Below are positions 1-7,033 of a DNA stretch of 12,910 nt, piece after piece (positions within the stretch are counted from its first letter, which is position 1; every line of letters starts with the position of its first letter). The notes under the pieces were generated by a model. It was not told the origin of the DNA and made no database searches. It worked only from the letters and a program-made list of their open reading frames with translations. The stretch lies in assembly GCA_947478655.1 (NCBI GenBank), contig CANJWU010000014.1:1-12910 (forward strand), written 5' to 3'. The position numbers and the translations under genes are program-made. The DNA is from Sphingobacteriales bacterium (GTDB taxonomy: Bacteria > Bacteroidota > Bacteroidia > Sphingobacteriales > Sphingobacteriaceae).

Positions 1-270
1 ATTATCATTTGCAACCATAATACCAATTCCACCATTTAAATTTGGCATATATTGATCGTAAGAGAAAGCTGTATTTCGGTAAGCTTTATTAATTCCTGGC
101 CATTGGTTACGGTGGTTTAAAATAACCCTTGGGCCATCTGCAGTACCAGCAAACGCAGGATTTAAGTAAAGTGGCGCTGCGTAAAACTGCGAATAATGAG
201 GGTCTTGCGCTTTAACAGTTGTTAAGGCTAATAAACCAAAAAATAATAATCCTAATTTCTTTTTTAACAT
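1..270 (-). CDS. PorP/SprF-family T9SS outer-membrane protein (partial, N-terminal 90 residues)
   Basis: An open frame runs from an ATG at 268-270 to the left edge without a stop, so the C-terminal part is missing. The translation starts MLKKKLGLLFFGLLALTTVKAQ, a Sec signal peptide with likely cleavage near residue 20-21. It continues with DPHYSQFYAAPLYLNPAFAG at about residues 22-41, the hallmark N-terminus of the PorP/SprF family of predicted outer-membrane beta-barrels. In this family the paralogs P. gingivalis PorP and Flavobacterium SprF act in type IX secretion and in surface export of gliding adhesins. Bacteroidota genomes usually carry many paralogs, often next to large secreted adhesins, so I give no symbol. 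It is divergent from porU, which supports a T9SS link, although PorP/SprF genes also occur away from the core secretion genes. A -7 promoter element and a short inverted repeat lie just upstream. The family call is firm; the specific role is not. Confidence 0.88.
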   Translation of the reverse strand, partial: MLKKKLGLLFFGLLALTTVKAQDPHYSQFYAAPLYLNPAFAGTADGPRVILNHRNQWPGINKAYRNTAFSYDQYMPNLNGGIGIMVANDN

Positions 271-284
271 AGGTAAAAACAATT

Positions 285-305
285 TTAGAATATCTGCTAT
301 TCTAA
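285..305. repeat. Perfect 8-bp inverted repeat in the leader of the PorP/SprF-like gene
   Basis: TTAGAATA at 285-292 and TATTCTAA at 298-305 are exact reverse complements separated by five bases (TCTGC). The repeat lies 15 bases upstream of the ATG of the PorP/SprF-like gene. It is downstream of that gene's candidate -7 element at 316-323, so it would fall near the 5' end of the transcript. It could be an RNA hairpin protecting the leader or a DNA site for a dimeric regulator. The arms are AT-rich, so the RNA stem would be only moderately stable. Confidence 0.5.
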
Positions 306-315
306 GTCAGAACAT

Positions 316-323
316 CAAATATA
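316..323 (-). promoter_or_regulatory. Candidate Bacteroidota -7 element for the PorP/SprF-like gene
   Basis: On the minus strand this reads TATATTTG, an exact match to the Bacteroidota consensus TAnnTTTG. It sits 45 bases before the ATG, giving an expected leader of about 40 bases. The best TTG for a -33 box lies about 28 bases upstream, further than the usual 17-23, so the call rests on the -7 box alone. Confidence 0.4.
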
Positions 324-423
324 GATAAAATATTTATTGAATAAAAATAGGCAATTTTATAGACTAATATCCGTTTAAACAGGAATTTTAATGAAATTTA
401 GGGCTTTTTGTAAGAATTAGCCT

Positions 424-431
424 TATTTTTA
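424..431 (+). promoter_or_regulatory. Weak candidate -7 element for porU
   Basis: TATTTTTA matches TAnnTTTG except for the last base and lies 14 bases before the porU ATG, which would give a very short leader. It sits in the loop of a 5-bp inverted repeat (AGCCT 419-423, AGGCT 431-435). No TTG lies at the expected -33 distance. This is the best candidate seen upstream of porU, but it is weak. Confidence 0.2.
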
Positions 432-445
432 GGCTTATCGCAATT

Positions 446-3400
446 ATGAAAATCAAGAAATACCTCTTTTTTTGCCTTTTTTTAGGCTTTTCTGCACATT
501 CGGGTTTAACCATGGCCCAGCAGTTAAATTCCTATAAACTAAACTGGAGTGTCAACGAATTCGCAGACGTCCAATCGAAGTCCCAAAAAGTGGAATTGTT
601 TGACGATGCCATTTTTGATGTACAACTGAAGCACATGCCCATTTGGAATAAAAAGTTTGCAGGTAATTTTACCGATGCTGTTTTAGTCAATCCAATTTAC
701 GAGCCTACTGGCATTGCATACGAAAACTTAATCACTGCGCAATTAACTTCGGCAGCAAGTATTCATGCTGCCATTGTTTTTGAAAAGAAAATTCCTTCTT
801 TGCTTGTTTCAATTATACCCTTCAGAAAAAATACTGAAACCGGAAAAATCGAAAGATTAGTTTCTTTTGATGTAAAATTACTTACAACTGGCCTAAAGAA
901 AAATATTTTAAATACGAGGAATTATGCCTCGAATTCTGTTTTAAAAAATGGCACCTGGACTAAACTAGGTATTACCAACAATGGTATTTACAAAATTGGT
1001 TTTGCTGAATTAAAAAAGATGGGCATCAACCCAGAAACCATTGATCCAAGAAATATTCGCATTTATGGAAATGGTGGTGGGATATTGCCAGAAATCAACA
1101 GCGCCAGCAGATACGACGATTTAATTGAAAATCCGATTTTGGTTTTTGGAGAAGCCGATGGCAAATTTAACGAATCAGACTACCTCTTGTTTTATGCCTT
1201 TGGACCAAATAATATTTATCCAGATACCATTCAAAATACTTTTTCGCATACGACCAATTCTTATTCTTTAAAAAGTAATTATTTTATCACGGCAGATATA
1301 GGACCAGGTAAAAGGATTGCCAACCAAGAAAGCTTAAACGAAGTACCCAATAAAATTATTGACACTTATAATTATTTTGAATTACATGAATTGAATAATT
1401 CTACTGGAGTAAATTTGACAATTAAAAGTGGTAGAGAAAGATGGGGAGAAGAATTCAGTAATTTACTTTCTTATGATTTTAATTTTACGCTGCCAACATT
1501 GGCTGCCGGAAAACCACTGAAATTTAGGGCAGATTTAATTGGTCGATCGCAAAACCCCGCCAATAGCTCATTTGTGATTAAAGCAAATGGTACGACAACC
1601 AATAACTTAACTTGTTCGGGTGTAGAGTTTAGTTATGATGCAGCATACGGATCGATTGTCAGTACAGGCTATACCACTGTTCCCAATCCATCTGAGAACC
1701 TGCTTATCAATATTACCTATAACAAACCAGACTTAACTGCAACTGGATATTTAAATTTTATTCAAATTAACGCCATCAGCAAATTAAAATTGAATGGTAA
1801 TTTTTTAAATTTTAGGAGCATTGAAAGTTTTGGCAAAGGTAAAATTAGTCAGTTTAATATTGATGCCATTAACCCAAGCGAAATAACCATTTGGGACATT
1901 ACCAACAAAACAAATCCGGTCAATCAATTATATACTGTAAACAATAACCTTGCACAGTTCATCAATAAAACAGAGCTATTAAAAGAGTATGCCGTATTTA
2001 AAGGAACAGATTTTCCAAAGCCCGAAATATTAGAAAAAATAGACAACCAAGATTTACACGGACTCGATTTTGCAGATCTTATTATTATTTCCGCACCAGA
2101 TTTTTTAGCTGAAGCAGAGCGCTTAGCTGCCTTTAGAAGAACGAATAATAATTTGCGTGTATTGGTAATAACAGAAGATAAAATTTTTAATGAATTTAGT
2201 TCAGGTGCTAAAGATGCAAGTGCCATTAGGGATTTTGTGAAAATGTTTTACGATAGAGCTGGGACCAATGAAGCAAATATGCCAAAATATTTATTGCTAT
2301 TTGGCGATGGCTCTTACGATAATATTGGTTATGTAAAAAACAATACCAATTTTGTAAGCTCTTTTGAAAGCAGGAATTCGCACTCGCCTTTTGGCTCTTA
2401 TGTGAGCGATGATTTTTTTGGTTTGCTCGACGAAACCGAGGGTGATTTTGACTACAACGGAAATCCAGTATATGGTGCCGCTGCCTTAGACGTAGCGGTT
2501 GGAAGAATGCCTATTCAATCGGCTTTAGAAGCAAAACAAATGGTCGATAAATTAATTTTATACAGCAGCTTAAGAGGCGACTGGAAAAATAAATATGTGT
2601 TAGTCGCCGACGATCAAGATGGAAACTTGCATTTAAATCATGCCGAAAATCATTACCGAACCATTAGAAGCTTAAGCAATAATTATAATATTGATAAAAT
2701 TTATTTAGATGCCTATCCGCAAATTAGTACGCCTGCCGGAAGCCGCTATCCAGAAGTAAACAATGCCATTAACCAAGCAATGGCTTCAGGCGCATTAGTG
2801 ATTAATTATATTGGTCATGGTGGAGAAGTTGGTCTTGCACACGAAAAGGTTGTAACACTAGATGATATTCGTTCTTGGAAAAACAAATCGAGTATGCCAC
2901 TGCTTTTTACCGCAACTTGTTCGGTCAGTAGATGGGATGACCCTGCATTTCAATCGGCAGGAGAACAATGCTTATTAAACGCCGAAGGTGGCGCTATTGC
3001 TATGTTTACCACCACCCGTGTGGTTTTTGCAAACGAAAACGAAGCCATTAACCAAAGTTTTATCAAAGCCCTTTTTGATGCTACGAATATTGGTAGTAAT
3101 AATACGCTTGGTGATTTATTTAGAAAAAGCAAAAACCTAAACGGTTTAGGCTTGACTATTAATCAAAGAAATTTTTCTTTATTGGGTGATCCTTCTTTGC
3201 CGTTTGCAATTCCGCAATACCGAATCGTTACCCAAAAAGTAAATGAAAAATTAATTAGTACTAAAAATTTAGATACGTTAAAAGCACAGAGTTTAGTGAA
3301 TATCAAAGGATATATTGCCGATCAAAATGGCAATAAACTAAACAATGTTTCGGGTGTTTTATACCCAAGTATTTTTGACAAAAAAACGACCATGAAAACG

Positions 3401-4312
3401 CTTGGGCAAGATTTAGGTGTGAATGGTAGTAAGGTGCAAAATTTCGACATTCAAAAAAATATTATTTACAAAGGTAAAGTAAGCGTAACAAATGGCTCGT
3501 TTGATTTTAGTTTTGTGGTGCCAAAAGATATTTCGTATCAAGCAGGCGCTGGCAGACTCAGTTACTATGCGCAAGTGGGCGCACAGGAGGCCATTGGATC
3601 ATTTGACAGTATTATTATTGGTGGTTCTGCTAATACTAGTAATTCGGATAAAATTGGACCAGAAATTAAAACCTATTTGAATTCCGAAAACTTTGTCATG
3701 GGCGGCATTACCAACGAAAATCCTAATTTAATTGTGAAGTTAAAAGACACCAATGGTATTAACACCGTTGGGAATGGAATTGGACATAATTTAATCGCTA
3801 CGATTACTAAAGATACAAAGTCGGAAACAATCGATTTAAATCAATATTACGAATCAAAATTAGATAGCTATCAAGAAGGAGAAATTAATTACCCTTTCAA
3901 TAAATTGGCCGCTGGAAATTACACTTTAAAAATTAAAGCCTGGGATGTTTTCAATAATTCGTCAGAAAGTAATACTGCATTTACTGTTGTATCTTCTGAA
4001 GGATTACAATTACAACATGTGTTGAATTACCCTAATCCTTTTACTACGCAAACAGATTTTCAGTTTGAGCACAATGGCGGAAGCGAAAACTTACAAGTAC
4101 AAGTACAAATATTTACCGTTTCTGGCAAATTGGTGAAAACGATCAATCAAAACACAAGCGGTAATGGCGCAAGAGTAACCGGCATTTTATGGGACGGTAA
4201 AGATGATTTTGGCGATAAAATAGGCAGAGGCGTTTATGTATACCGATTAAAAATTCGCACAGCAAATGGGCAAAGTGCCGAAAAAACAGAAAAGCTCGTA
4301 TTGTTAAATTAA
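446..4312 (+). CDS. porU: Type IX secretion system sortase PorU
   Basis: This 1288-residue protein is the cysteine-protease-like sortase of the T9SS. PorU removes the C-terminal signal of cargo at the outer membrane and joins the cargo to its surface anchor, working with PorV. Residues 1 to about 25 form a Sec signal peptide ending near TMAQQ. A long beta-rich N-terminal region follows. The gingipain (peptidase C25) domain spans about 545-920, with GDGSYDN at 620-626, the catalytic His in IGHGGE (H791), the catalytic Cys in TATCSVSRWD (C825) and LGDPSLPF near 913-920. The C-terminus has YPNPF at 1195-1199 and a FlgD/T9SS type A-like beta domain ending KLVLLN, as expected because PorU itself is T9SS cargo. 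The length fits the family, whose members are roughly 1100-1300 residues. porV follows after 59 bases, the classic porU-porV order. Nothing suggests damage: both catalytic residues are present. Confidence 0.95.
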   Translation: MKIKKYLFFCLFLGFSAHSGLTMAQQLNSYKLNWSVNEFADVQSKSQKVELFDDAIFDVQLKHMPIWNKKFAGNFTDAVLVNPIYEPTGIAYENLITAQLTSAASIHAAIVFEKKIPSLLVSIIPFRKNTETGKIERLVSFDVKLLTTGLKKNILNTRNYASNSVLKNGTWTKLGITNNGIYKIGFAELKKMGINPETIDPRNIRIYGNGGGILPEINSASRYDDLIENPILVFGEADGKFNESDYLLFYAFGPNNIYPDTIQNTFSHTTNSYSLKSNYFITADIGPGKRIANQESLNEVPNKIIDTYNYFELHELNNSTGVNLTIKSGRERWGEEFSNLLSYDFNFTLPTLAAGKPLKFRADLIGRSQNPANSSFVIKANGTTTNNLTCSGVEFSYDAAYGSIVSTGYTTVPNPSENLLINITYNKPDLTATGYLNFIQINAISKLKLNGNFLNFRSIESFGKGKISQFNIDAINPSEITIWDITNKTNPVNQLYTVNNNLAQFINKTELLKEYAVFKGTDFPKPEILEKIDNQDLHGLDFADLIIISAPDFLAEAERLAAFRRTNNNLRVLVITEDKIFNEFSSGAKDASAIRDFVKMFYDRAGTNEANMPKYLLLFGDGSYDNIGYVKNNTNFVSSFESRNSHSPFGSYVSDDFFGLLDETEGDFDYNGNPVYGAAALDVAVGRMPIQSALEAKQMVDKLILYSSLRGDWKNKYVLVADDQDGNLHLNHAENHYRTIRSLSNNYNIDKIYLDAYPQISTPAGSRYPEVNNAINQAMASGALVINYIGHGGEVGLAHEKVVTLDDIRSWKNKSSMPLLFTATCSVSRWDDPAFQSAGEQCLLNAEGGAIAMFTTTRVVFANENEAINQSFIKALFDATNIGSNNTLGDLFRKSKNLNGLGLTINQRNFSLLGDPSLPFAIPQYRIVTQKVNEKLISTKNLDTLKAQSLVNIKGYIADQNGNKLNNVSGVLYPSIFDKKTTMKTLGQDLGVNGSKVQNFDIQKNIIYKGKVSVTNGSFDFSFVVPKDISYQAGAGRLSYYAQVGAQEAIGSFDSIIIGGSANTSNSDKIGPEIKTYLNSENFVMGGITNENPNLIVKLKDTNGINTVGNGIGHNLIATITKDTKSETIDLNQYYESKLDSYQEGEINYPFNKLAAGNYTLKIKAWDVFNNSSESNTAFTVVSSEGLQLQHVLNYPNPFTTQTDFQFEHNGGSENLQVQVQIFTVSGKLVKTINQNTSGNGARVTGILWDGKDDFGDKIGRGVYVYRLKIRTANGQSAEKTEKLVLLN

Positions 4313-4330
4313 GCTTTTGCCTTATTTTTC

Positions 4331-4338
4331 TATCTTTG
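4331..4338 (+). promoter_or_regulatory. Candidate Bacteroidota -7 element for porV
   Basis: TATCTTTG is an exact TAnnTTTG match in the 59-base gap between porU and porV, 33 bases before the porV ATG. A TTG at 4301-4303 is 27 bases upstream, slightly too far for a standard -33 box, and TTTG at 4316-4319 is too close. It suggests that porV and the overlapping ispF can be transcribed independently of porU. Confidence 0.45.
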
Positions 4339-4371
4339 AAAATAGTGGCAATCGCATACAAATTATTTTAG

Positions 4372-5619
4372 ATGAAATTAAAAAGTAAAAATTCAGTTGT
4401 TGTTGGAAAAACTATTTTTTTCGCTGCCTTGCTTTGCGGAATAATGCAAAGTGCTTCGGCGCAAATTAGCACGCAAAACTTAAATGGAAATGGTGATGCG
4501 GTAAATGCCATTACCACTGCGGTGCCTTTTTTATTAATTGGTCCAGATTCTAGAGCAGGTGCCATGGGCGATGGTGGTGTGGCGAGCAGCGCAGATGTGA
4601 ATTCAAATCATTGGAATCCTTCTAAGTTTGCTTTTGTTGAAAGACCTTATGCCATTGGAATTTCTTATACCCCATGGTTACAAAAATTAGTGCCAGATAT
4701 TAACCTTGCTTATTTATCGGGCTATTATAAATTAGACAACAAGCAAGTGTTTGGCGCATCTTTAAGATACTTTTCTTTAGGTGATATAACCTTTACCGAC
4801 AATGCCGGAAATGTAACCGGGCAAGGTAATCCAAACGAATTTGCACTCGATTTATCTTATACCAGAAAACTTTCAGACAGACTAGGATTAGGAACTGCAT
4901 TTCGATTTATTAATTCGGATTTAGCGCAAGGACAATTGGCCGCATCGGGCCAAGACATTATGCCAGGAAGAAGTGTGGCAGTAGACGTATCTACTTATTA
5001 TCAAAATCCAGATTTAATTGTTGATGGTAAAAGAACAACCTTAACTTTTGGTGCATGCGTTTCGAATGTTGGCGCTAAAATGAATTATACAAATTCTACG
5101 GATCGCTTTTTTATTCCCACTAATTTAAAAATTGGTATTGGTGGAAAAATGAAATTAGATGACTACAACGAAATTTCTGCCTTTGTGGAAGCCAATAAGT
5201 TATTAGTGCCTACGCCTCCTATTTACGCATACGATACTTTAAATAATCCTATTTATAATTTAGATGGTACTCGAAAAATTATTTCGGGTAAAGATCCAAA
5301 TGTTTCTGTACCAACTGGTATCATGCAATCGTTTAATGATGCGCCTGGTGGCATGCAAGAAGAATTTAGAGAAATATATTATTCAGCTGGTTTTGAATAT
5401 TGGTACGACAAACAATTTGCCTTAAGAGCTGGCTACTTTTACGAACATCCAACAAAAGGTGATAGACAATACTTTACCATTGGTGCAGGTATTAAATACA
5501 ATATTTTTGGAATCGATCTTTCTTATTTAATTCCAACCAAACAACAAAATCCATTAGAGAACACCTTAAGATTCTCGCTTACCTTTAACTTCGAAGACAT
5601 AAAAACCAATGAAAATTAA
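4372..5619 (+). CDS. porV: Type IX secretion system outer-membrane protein PorV (LptO)
   Basis: This 415-residue FadL-like outer-membrane beta-barrel carries T9SS cargo from the translocon to the PorU sortase (family knowledge). A Sec signal peptide covers about residues 1-30, with cleavage predicted at ASA|Q (30/31). The Cys at position 22 is preceded by Leu rather than a small residue, so it is not a lipobox. The diagnostic PorV segment follows: VPFLLIGPDSRAGAMGDGG at 51-69, then SSADVNSNHWNPS at about 72-84. The rest alternates short strands with Gly/Asn-rich turns and ends in a strand rich in aromatic residues (TLRFSLTFNF), typical of an outer-membrane barrel. The start is the ATG after an AT-rich leader with its own -7 box. 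Its last 11 bases overlap the start of ispF in another frame. The porU neighbour and the conserved N-terminal block make this call firm. Confidence 0.94.
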   Translation: MKLKSKNSVVVGKTIFFAALLCGIMQSASAQISTQNLNGNGDAVNAITTAVPFLLIGPDSRAGAMGDGGVASSADVNSNHWNPSKFAFVERPYAIGISYTPWLQKLVPDINLAYLSGYYKLDNKQVFGASLRYFSLGDITFTDNAGNVTGQGNPNEFALDLSYTRKLSDRLGLGTAFRFINSDLAQGQLAASGQDIMPGRSVAVDVSTYYQNPDLIVDGKRTTLTFGACVSNVGAKMNYTNSTDRFFIPTNLKIGIGGKMKLDDYNEISAFVEANKLLVPTPPIYAYDTLNNPIYNLDGTRKIISGKDPNVSVPTGIMQSFNDAPGGMQEEFREIYYSAGFEYWYDKQFALRAGYFYEHPTKGDRQYFTIGAGIKYNIFGIDLSYLIPTKQQNPLENTLRFSLTFNFEDIKTNEN

Positions 5620-6091
5620 AATAGGATTTGGTTTTGATGTTCACCAGTTAAAAATGGGTCATCCATTTATTATGGGTGGCGTTAACCTTGCACACGATCG
5701 AGGCGCCTTTGGACATTCGGACGCAGATGTTTTATTACATGCTATTTGCGATGCCATATTAGGCGCTGCAAACCTGAGAGACATTGGTTTTCATTTCCCG
5801 AATACCGATGAAAAATGGAAAGGTGTTTCTAGTATACTATTACTTCAAGAAGTAATGAAATTAATTGCAGCGAAAAACTTTGCATTAGGTAATATCGATT
5901 GCATGATTTGTTTAGAGGCTCCGAAAATTAATCCGCATATTCCGGAAATGAAAAAAAATATAGCGACAGCAATTAGCATTTCGGAAGAAGATATTTCTAT
6001 TAAAGCAACCACCAATGAACAGATGGGTTTTATTGGAAGAGCAGAGGGTGTTGTTGCTTATGCCGTTGTGTTATTAGAAAAAACTATTTAA
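5609..6091 (+). CDS. ispF: 2-C-methyl-D-erythritol 2,4-cyclodiphosphate synthase
   Basis: IspF (160 residues, normal for the family) converts CDP-ME 2-phosphate to MEcPP with release of CMP, in the cytosolic MEP route to isoprenoid precursors. The N-terminal GFDVHQL gives metal ligands D10 and H12, and HSDADVLLHAICDAILGA gives the third, H44. These correspond to E. coli D8, H10 and H42. GFHFPNTDEKWKG (about 60-72) and the C-terminal TTNEQMGFIGRAEG block (about 134-147), which takes part in nucleotide binding, are intact. The ATG lies inside the end of porV, overlapping it by 11 bases, so translational coupling and co-transcription with porV are likely. The 3' end overlaps the convergent RNA methyltransferase gene by 8 bases and contains both stop codons. 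No other MEP gene is in the window. Product assignment is very secure. Confidence 0.97.
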   Translation: MKIKIGFGFDVHQLKMGHPFIMGGVNLAHDRGAFGHSDADVLLHAICDAILGAANLRDIGFHFPNTDEKWKGVSSILLLQEVMKLIAAKNFALGNIDCMICLEAPKINPHIPEMKKNIATAISISEEDISIKATTNEQMGFIGRAEGVVAYAVVLLEKTI

Positions 6092-6869
6092 ACCCTCTTT
6101 GTCTTTTTGCTTCGAATGTCAAGATAGCCGCGGCATTAGAGACATTCAAAGAATCTATTTTCCCCAACATTGGTATTTTTATTTGGCTTGCATTTGCTAA
6201 CCAATAATCAGACAAGCCAGTTGCCTCTGTGCCTAAAATAATGGCTGAAGGTTTACAAAAATCAACATGATGGTAATCATCTTGTGCCGTTAAGGCAGCG
6301 GCATAAGCTTTGATTTTATTTTTTTGTAACCAATGAAATAATTCTTCCGAACTACACACAACCATTGGAACGGTAAACACACAACCCACACTAGAACGAA
6401 TCACATTTGGATTGAATAAATCTGTTTTTAAATCGCAAACAATTAAGGCGTCTATTTTTGCAGCATCTGCCGTTCGTAATACAGCGCCTAAATTACCTGG
6501 TTTTTCTACTGCTTCGAGCACCAATAACAATGGATTTTCGGTCAGTGTTAAATCTTCCAATGCTAAAAAAACAGGTTTAATTAAGGCCAATAAGCCATCT
6601 GAATTTTCGCGATAGGCCATTTTTGCAAAAACTTCTTTAGTCACTGGATAAATTTGATCGGCAGGAAAATGTTCGATATGCCCGGCGATTTCTTCGCAAT
6701 AATATAAGGAAGCTATTTCGTGCCCAGCGCTTAAGGCTAAAGCAATTTCTCTTTTCCCTTCTACCACAATTAAGCCTTCTGATTTACGTTCAGCTGATTT
6801 CTCAATTAAGCGAATAATATGTTTAATCTTTGGATTTTGTAAACTAGAAATTAGTTCGGAATGCAGCAT
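6084..6869 (-). CDS. TrmH/SpoU-family RNA 2'-O-methyltransferase
   Basis: This 261-residue SPOUT enzyme is predicted to methylate a ribose 2'-OH in rRNA or tRNA using SAM. An N-terminal RNA-binding domain (about 1-105) includes the family sequence LIVVEGKREI near 33-42. The SPOUT domain carries motif 1 EKPGNLGAVLRTADA (122-136), with the conserved Asn and Arg. Motif 2 is ILGTEATGLSD (211-221), with the conserved Glu. Motif 3 is IPMLGKIDSLNVSNAAAIL (232-250), whose SLNVSNAAAI stretch forms part of the SAM-binding knot. The ATG immediately follows the TAA of the upstream 47-residue gene with no gap, suggesting translational coupling. The target RNA cannot be deduced, because the family includes RlmB, TrmH, TsnR-like and many uncharacterised members, so no symbol is given. 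Its stop lies within the last codons of the convergent ispF. Confidence 0.92.
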   Translation of the reverse strand: MLHSELISSLQNPKIKHIIRLIEKSAERKSEGLIVVEGKREIALALSAGHEIASLYYCEEIAGHIEHFPADQIYPVTKEVFAKMAYRENSDGLLALIKPVFLALEDLTLTENPLLLVLEAVEKPGNLGAVLRTADAAKIDALIVCDLKTDLFNPNVIRSSVGCVFTVPMVVCSSEELFHWLQKNKIKAYAAALTAQDDYHHVDFCKPSAIILGTEATGLSDYWLANASQIKIPMLGKIDSLNVSNAAAILTFEAKRQRGFK

Positions 6870-7013
6870 TTAGATTTTATTTTCTAATGGATCAATACCA
6901 CAATTACAATTGCCTGCGCATTTGCCTTTTGCAGTAAAATTACGATAAATCATTTTGCCCAAATAGACAAGCGCAGCAAGCACCAATAATCCGACTAATA
7001 TTTCCTGAACCAT
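6870..7013 (-). CDS. Small FeoB-associated-type Cys-rich membrane protein
   Basis: A 47-residue protein starts at the ATG at 7011-7013. The frame could be extended upstream only to a TTG inside polA, which would add 13 residues with no family support. Residues about 4-23 (EILVGLLVLAALVYLGKMIY) form one transmembrane helix. A short basic stretch and a Cys cluster (KCAGNCNCG, C32, C36, C38) follow. This layout matches the FeoB-associated Cys-rich membrane protein family (often named P12), whose members usually sit next to feoB and are thought to help ferrous iron uptake. No feoA or feoB is in this window, so the iron link here is only inference; the Cys cluster could bind another metal. It lies 20 bases after polA and directly abuts the RNA methyltransferase start. 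Confidence 0.75.
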   Translation of the reverse strand: MVQEILVGLLVLAALVYLGKMIYRNFTAKGKCAGNCNCGIDPLENKI

Positions 7014-7016
7014 ATA

Positions 7017-7024
7017 CAAATATA
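7017..7024 (-). promoter_or_regulatory. Candidate -7 element between polA and the small Cys-rich gene
   Basis: On the minus strand this reads TATATTTG, an exact TAnnTTTG match in the 20-base gap after polA. Transcription from it would begin at or within a few bases of the small gene's ATG, giving a leaderless or nearly leaderless message. No TTG at the right distance supports a -33 box (the nearest are about 10 or 25 bases upstream). Chance occurrence in AT-rich DNA is a real possibility. Confidence 0.25.
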
Positions 7025-7033
7025 AAAATATTA

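Noticed and set aside
419..435. Inverted repeat AGCCT-N7-AGGCT upstream of porU as a terminator or operator
   Set aside because: The stem is only 5 bp with a 7-base loop and no T-tract in the right place, so it is too weak to call as a separate feature.
1924..2226. Open frame of about 100 codons on the minus strand within porU
   Set aside because: It lies wholly inside the intact porU coding frame on the other strand, has no recognisable domain, and has Ser/Leu/Ile-rich composition as expected for a shadow frame.
4143..4361. Minus-strand frame across the porU end and the porU-porV gap
   Set aside because: It mostly mirrors the conserved PorU C-terminal domain, and its translation shows no family features.
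4372..4440. PorV as a lipoprotein because of a Cys in its signal peptide
   Set aside because: The Cys at residue 22 is preceded by Leu-Leu rather than a small residue, and a good signal peptidase I site (ASA|Q) follows at residue 30.
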